Below are positions 15,301-17,450 of a DNA stretch of 17,450 nucleotides, piece after piece. A program made the position numbers and the translations under genes. Each line of letters starts with the position of its first letter. Positions within the stretch are counted from its first letter, which is position 1. This DNA is from Desulfobacterales bacterium. Its GTDB lineage: Bacteria; Desulfobacterota; Desulfobacteria; Desulfobacterales; UBA11574. The DNA lies in NCBI GenBank assembly GCA_012974475.1, contig JAAXQD010000106.1, positions 1 through 17,450 of the forward strand. Direction: 5' to 3'. Under the pieces are notes generated by a model. The model saw nothing but the letters and a program-made list of their open reading frames with translations. It was not told where the DNA came from and did not search any database.

Positions 15301-16613
15301 CCGAATCCAAATGCGCTGACCGCAGCCCGCCGGGGGATATCGGGATCTCTTCGAGGCCATGGATTTGCATCGGTTTGAACCCGAAACGGACTGTTGTGAA
15401 GGGGGCTTTTTGCCGGTGCTCGATTGAAATGGAGCGATGGGGGCAACACCTTGTGTTTGAGTGCGAGAAGGGTTTTGATCATGCTGGCGGCGCCGGCACC
15501 GGTCAGCAGATGGCCGATCATCGATTTGACCGATCCGATGGCGCACTGACCCGGAGATCCGTCGGATTCGCCCCAAAGATTTCTTAAACTCTGAAGTTCC
15601 ACGGCGTCTCCCACCGGGGTTCCCGTGCCGTGGCATTCAATAAGATCAACGTCCCGGGGAGACCATCCGGCAGCGGCATAGGCGCTGGACATGGCGCGAA
15701 CCTGGCCTTCGCTGTCCGGCGCCAGGAGGTTGCCGCGCATGTCATTGGAAAGCCCGATCCCTTTGATTAACGCATGGATTGTATCCTGATTCCGCAAGGC
15801 ATCGTCCAGGCGTTTTAAGACGAGTATCCCCGCACCTTCTCCCACCACGAGACCGTCCGCCCTTTCGTCAAACGGGGCGCAGCATCCGGTGGGGGATAAT
15901 GCCTGAAGCTGGCTAAAACCCACCTGAGTGTAAAGGCATTCCGGTCTGGAGATTCCGCCGGCCAGCATGGCTTCGGCCCTAAAAGACCACAATTCGTCGC
16001 AGGCAAGTTTAACGGCATACAGGGATGACGCACAGGCGGCATCGAGGGTCAGGCTTCCACCGCCCAGACCGAGCCCTTCGGCCAGCAAAGCGCCGGGGAG
16101 GCCGGTGACTCTGGCGGCCAAACATTCTGCCCGGGAAAGGGGTTGTTGTCTGGTCGGGATAGATCTGTTGAAAAGTTTTTCCTCGAATGATGTCCCCAGT
16201 ATCTTTCGGGTGATCGACGAAGAAGCGTCTGTGGGGAGTGCTATGGCTGCAAGAACAGTTCCGATGTTATTTTTATCGATGGATGCGGTTACGCAGCTCG
16301 ATAATGCTTCCCGACCGGTGTGAAGTGCCATTTGATGCAGCGGATCGAGGGCCTTTAAAAGGTCTTTGTCAAGGTCGATTCCTTGGGGGTCGAATTTAAA
16401 ATCGTCGATTAGGCAGGCCTGTTTTGAAAAGGCTTTGTCCGGCATGGGATCCGGATGAACCATGAAATCCGGTTCGGCAATCCATCGGCTTCGGGGCACC
16501 TCGCAGGTGGTATCGACCTTGTCAACGATGTTTTGCCAAAAAGTATTTAGATCGGAAGCCCCGGGGAAAATTCCGGCCATCCCGACCACGGCAATGGGTG
16601 TTTTTTTTGCCAT
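9330..16613 (-). CDS. PfaC-like PUFA synthase subunit (KS-CLF-AT-DH-DH)
   Basis: From ATG 16613 (preferred over TTG 16619, two codons upstream) this encodes 2427 aa. Domains in order: ketosynthase at 6-450 with an intact triad (C194 in DAACASS, H328 in ECHGTGTP, H368 in KSMIGH). Then a KS-like chain-length factor at 495-945, where the Cys is replaced by A697 (SNEAASG) while H831 and H868 remain. Then an acyltransferase at 1088-1425 (S1190 in GYSLGESAG, H1307). Next comes a Pro-rich and helical linker to 1635, then two FabA-like dehydratase regions: about 1635-2015 (H1913 in TCHFMDDMVMPGTL, E1927) and 2055-2427 (H2324 in KAHFYQDPVCPGSLG, E2338). This matches the PfaC/Pfa3 subunit of polyunsaturated fatty acid synthases; an AT between CLF and DH resembles the myxobacterial form. 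There is no ACP, KR or ER, so partner subunits are needed. The gene lies directly before oleA. Confidence 0.92.
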   Translation of the reverse strand: MAKKTPIAVVGMAGIFPGASDLNTFWQNIVDKVDTTCEVPRSRWIAEPDFMVHPDPMPDKAFSKQACLIDDFKFDPQGIDLDKDLLKALDPLHQMALHTGREALSSCVTASIDKNNIGTVLAAIALPTDASSSITRKILGTSFEEKLFNRSIPTRQQPLSRAECLAARVTGLPGALLAEGLGLGGGSLTLDAACASSLYAVKLACDELWSFRAEAMLAGGISRPECLYTQVGFSQLQALSPTGCCAPFDERADGLVVGEGAGILVLKRLDDALRNQDTIHALIKGIGLSNDMRGNLLAPDSEGQVRAMSSAYAAAGWSPRDVDLIECHGTGTPVGDAVELQSLRNLWGESDGSPGQCAIGSVKSMIGHLLTGAGAASMIKTLLALKHKVLPPSLHFNRAPAKSPLHNSPFRVQTDANPWPRRDPDIPRRAAVSAFGFGGINSHLLFEEWDPEIKKCPSETDDFQHSAVSIPSDIPLHADDGRASTVHHQSSTRQPPVAIIGMASVFGPLTSLKEFQETIFRGESIIARRPKHRWNGCDPIADMHLNGQAQWGGFMTELLLNIRDFRIPPNEIPDILIQHLLMLKVSADAMNDAGLPLREDRPGMGAVIGIDFDFEATDFHLRWNLHNRVGNWKKRSDLGLNLDDGTKTARWLASLQDGLCPPLTATRTLGALGGIIASRIAREFRFGGPSYVVSNEAASGLKALEIGVRSLQQEETEVVLVGAVDLCGDVRSVVTASRIRPFTTHPKISPFDRSADGTLPGEGAAALVLKRLDRAIKDGDRIYSVIKGIGKAGGGGVQTHAPSKNAYVLSLKRSFKDAGISPASVSFFETHGSGNPMEDRIESEALNAYFTDPKTPCAIGSVKPNIGHAGAAAGLASLVKTSLCLYQEIIPPLTNFTEPGEPVWQNETFHMPAFAQYWMRDRKDGPRKACTGAMTTDGNCMHVILEGFEYGLSERMPETIEKERKRPLGFMTPGLFVVEGNGKNELIEGLRALSAHLKDAPGRDDPLSSSEKKDLTMDEKIEPLARSWYLKNRLDSDKKFAVSIVGGRISQLETSIHEAQAAVSSQTQQNMNGSGGISYAPSPLGPDGATAFVFPGSGNHYVGMGRSIGVLWPEILRTMDAETLQLKTQLLPGCYVPWRTSWAPGWETAAHERIVSDPLNMIFGQVVHGGVMANLIKSFGIKSAAVIGYSLGESAGLFAVGAWPDRGEMLKRMLATDLFTTELSGPCNAAHRAWKIPFDEDINWCAAVVNRPGDRVRKIIGKWPFAKLLIINTPDQCVIGGMQNHVEAVIRELGCDAVFLQGVVTVHCDAAGPVAEAYKKLHVFPTAPPENVQFYSCAQGSAYRPTRESAAASILEQALSGFNFKTLIDQAYEDGIRIFLEMGPHASCTGMIKTILHEKPHLAVSACCRGEEDPLTILKFLGALISERVPADLDKLYGIDAYPPTVSEAFKEKSGPQIKRVVGGKTPSPALPGTAVETQRSKGSGEIPADETKLKDGGVPGEAESLHHPAPHDVPLLKEDLPITSGPIQYSEIINSLTESTRATADAHKAFLDFSNTLREGFEKTFATQTRLLETILSDGEPLPKLAPQEFYSDIPEDEDKKQRTKPITPSDASDALLHAPSPMPEPAFNRNMCLEFAIGSVAKVLGPEFAVVDTYNVRVRLPDEPLMLVDRIVSVTGEKRSLKSGRVVTEHDVLPGAWYLDGGRAPVCISVEAGQADLFLCAYLGIDHAVKGKRSYRLLDAVVKFHRGLPKPGDVIRYEIEIDHFSRQGETYLFFFKFEGYIGDSHLISMYNGCAGFFTEEEVRNSGGILLTEEDTRSLVGKKPLDWKNLVPLYTESYDDAAVEALRRGELSKCFGPFFDGIHLPESLRLPRGRMKLIHRILRMDPEGGRYGLGRICAEADIHPDDWFLTCHFMDDMVMPGTLMYECCAHTLRVFIQRLGWVTTKPGVCYEPVKGVESVLKCRGPVTPDTRHVWYEVDIKELGYAPEPYVIADARMYADGHPIVSFKDMSLKMTHVTREDIESFWEKKEDRDQKTEIRRQRAGTRDPKTALFDRDKILAFAIGKPSEAFGNPYEVFDEERLIARLPGPPYSFLDKIVAVEPEPWVLKPGGWIEAEYRVPPDAWYFRADRSSSMPLCILLEIALQPCGWLAAYLGSALKSENDLKFRNLGGNAVLHRAIFPEEQTLVIRVRMTKVSEAADMIIEHFDFKVLQANETVYSGDTYFGFFSKQALSNQVGLRGAESQAYAASPDELKRSRSCGFKDDAPFSPDDPDAHPAPSLSMPARALRMIDRIDVYVPDGGPEGLGFIRGVKDVDPREWFFKAHFYQDPVCPGSLGIESFLQLVKFTAMDRWKHLVETHRFEWITDEPHRWTYRGQVTPEHKRIEVEAMITKIVDTPTPAIYANGFLKVDGRYIYQMENFGFRLIPI
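10465..10527 (-). repeat. Heptamer repeat tract inside the DH-DH linker
   Basis: Nine consecutive 7-bp units fit the plus-strand pattern G-N-N-N-N-C-(T/G). They include three gtcttct units alternating with two gatctct units (10493-10527), then gccctct, ggtccct, gatcccg and gttttcg. The tract encodes about residues 2029-2050 of the synthase, a charged low-complexity linker rich in Lys, Arg, Asp and Gln. Nine 7-bp units are 63 bp, so the frame is kept. Confidence 0.8.
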
Positions 16614-16696
16614 AATCAACTATTTACTATTTACTGTTTTCTATTCACTGTTTACGGATGACCCATGACCAACTACAAATGACCAATCACCGAGAA
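16614..16696 (-). repeat. Heptamer repeat filling the whole spacer before the synthase gene
   Basis: The entire 83-bp gap between the stop of the hypothetical gene and the synthase ATG is 11 uninterrupted 7-bp units plus 6 bases. On the plus strand every unit starts with C, and ten of eleven end with A: ctattta twice, ctgtttt, ctattca, ctgttta, cggatga, cccatga, ccaacta, caaatga, ccaatca, ccgagaa. The tract begins next to the TAG stop and leaves no room for a Shine-Dalgarno. It resembles the heptanucleotide short tandem repeats (STRRs) known from cyanobacterial genomes, but more degenerate. Confidence 0.85.
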
Positions 16697-17242
16697 CTAA
16701 CGACCGAAAACCCCTGCAAAAGCGTATACGATGGCGGCTGCAAAGTCGAGGAGTTTGTCGAACCAGTCGCGCGTTTCAACATAAGCTGAAGGCTTGGGAT
16801 CCGTGGGATGGGACGGTTTTTCTACAGGTTTCTGTTTGTGACCGTCGGCAACATCTTCAGTTACGGTCATTGGTGCTTGTATTTCTCTTTCCAACGGACC
16901 CTTTGGGTCGGGTGTGTCCACCGCCTCAATTTCGATTTTTTCACGGTCTTCAGCGCTGTCTTCGGAAAGATCGCGGCCGACCGATTTCAAGTAAACTGAA
17001 TGCCACGCATCGAAACATTTTTTTTTAAAAATTGATCGGATCTCAGGCTTCAAATTGTCAAGATTCCACAGCATGTTTTTAAATTTATGGCGATTAAAAA
17101 CAGATATTTGAAAGATATTGTCGCCAATTTCTTCGTACGTGGGCCGTAGCGCATCTGTGGATAATGTTTTTATGTTTTCATCAATGGCCGTTTCAGATAC
17201 GATTCGTTGCAGATTTTCTAAACATATCTTTTCATCAAACAT
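16697..17242 (-). CDS. Hypothetical protein upstream of the PfaC-like gene
   Basis: I do not recognise this 181-aa protein. Residues 1-90 look like a compact, mainly helical domain (with RPTYEEIGDNIFQISVFNRHKF at about 33-54 and a WNLDNLKPEIRSIFKKK stretch). Residues 91-155 are a polar, Glu/Pro/Lys-rich, probably disordered linker. Residues 158-181 (RDWFDKLLDFAAAIVYAFAGVFGR) form a short hydrophobic or amphipathic C-terminal helix that could anchor it to a membrane. There is no signal peptide and no catalytic motif. The start is supported by AAAGGAG (17254-17260) 11 nt before the ATG. It is on the same strand as the synthase gene, separated only by the 83-bp heptamer tract, so co-transcription is likely. 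A role as accessory or localisation factor for the lipid pathway is possible but unproven. Confidence 0.7.
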   Translation of the reverse strand: MFDEKICLENLQRIVSETAIDENIKTLSTDALRPTYEEIGDNIFQISVFNRHKFKNMLWNLDNLKPEIRSIFKKKCFDAWHSVYLKSVGRDLSEDSAEDREKIEIEAVDTPDPKGPLEREIQAPMTVTEDVADGHKQKPVEKPSHPTDPKPSAYVETRDWFDKLLDFAAAIVYAFAGVFGR

Positions 17243-17450
17243 GTTGTCTTACGCTCCTTTCCATTGATTTTGTCGTTGGGTCGCCAGCCGAACATTGTTG
17301 GAACATTAACCGGATGTTTCTGCCTGTCCTACAATAGTTGGACCAAAAAAACAATACGCTGTTACCGAGTGTCCAAGGCAAACGCATTTGAATCCCACTA
17401 GAGAGAACGCTCCACGGTGGCGTATATCTCTTTCCAACCGACTGGAACTT
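17243..17450. other. Region upstream of the hypothetical gene
   Basis: These last 208 bp contain no supported gene. The Shine-Dalgarno of the downstream gene lies at 17254-17260. GAACATT occurs twice in direct orientation at 17290-17296 and 17301-17307, centres 11 bp apart (one helical turn), which could be a regulator site. I see no convincing -35/-10 pair. The operon may begin here or continue beyond the window. Confidence 0.4.

Noticed and set aside
9471..15587. Many plus-strand frames of 60-160 codons opposite the synthase gene, such as 9471-9932 and 14214-14696
   Set aside because: They are antisense shadows of a continuous 7.3-kb coding frame with clear domains. None has a family resemblance or a good ribosome site.
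16614..16619. TTG start of the synthase gene at 16619
   Set aside because: ATG lies two codons downstream and fits the family N-terminus MAKKTPIAVVGM; the TTG belongs to the heptamer tract.

Overview
The window looks like a contig end from a deltaproteobacterium of the Desulfobacterota, most likely Desulfobacterales-like. This placement is an inference from the gene content (an ole cluster beside a PUFA-synthase-type megasynthase, a PocR-type sensor domain, a FlgI fragment), not from a marker gene. Bases 1-19 are exactly the Tn5/Nextera mosaic-end adapter. Bases 20 to about 160 read as a FlgI fragment on the minus strand, fused head to head with an unrelated plus-strand membrane-protein gene. 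The left end is therefore probably an adapter-bearing, chimeric assembly end, as seen in amplified or single-cell libraries.

Layout: 1-19 adapter; 20-~160 flgI fragment (-); ~165-711 membrane protein (+); 1054-1254 cold-shock protein (+) with a strong Shine-Dalgarno and an intrinsic terminator; 1460-1972 stand-alone PocR-type sensor protein (-). From 2257 to 17242 every gene lies on the minus strand. In transcription order (right to left) these are: a hypothetical protein (17242-16697), a giant PfaC-like synthase with KS-CLF-AT-DH-DH architecture (16613-9330), oleA (9213-8173), oleB (8179-7265, overlapping oleA), an inserted HigB/HigA-type toxin-antitoxin pair (6928-5434), oleC (5064-3391) and oleD (3279-2257).

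How they work together: OleA condenses two fatty acyl chains head to head. OleD reduces the resulting 2-alkyl-3-keto acid, OleC closes a beta-lactone, and OleB decarboxylates it to a long-chain olefin. The synthase resembles the PfaC/Pfa3 subunit of polyunsaturated fatty acid synthases, so the locus plausibly builds polyunsaturated acyl chains and hands them directly to OleA. No ACP, KR or ER domain is present in the window, so partner subunits (PfaA-like, PfaD-like) must lie beyond 17450 or elsewhere.

Structure not explained by genes: the whole 83-bp spacer between the hypothetical gene and the synthase start is a degenerate 7-bp-period repeat (11 units), and a second 7-bp-period tract (9 units) lies in frame inside the linker between the two DH regions. 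The toxin-antitoxin pair has two matching TTCCC-N5-GGGAA operators around a good sigma70 promoter that would give a leaderless toxin mRNA, and it is flanked by decayed direct repeats. Several ole/pfa genes lack a Shine-Dalgarno sequence, whereas the accessory genes have strong ones.
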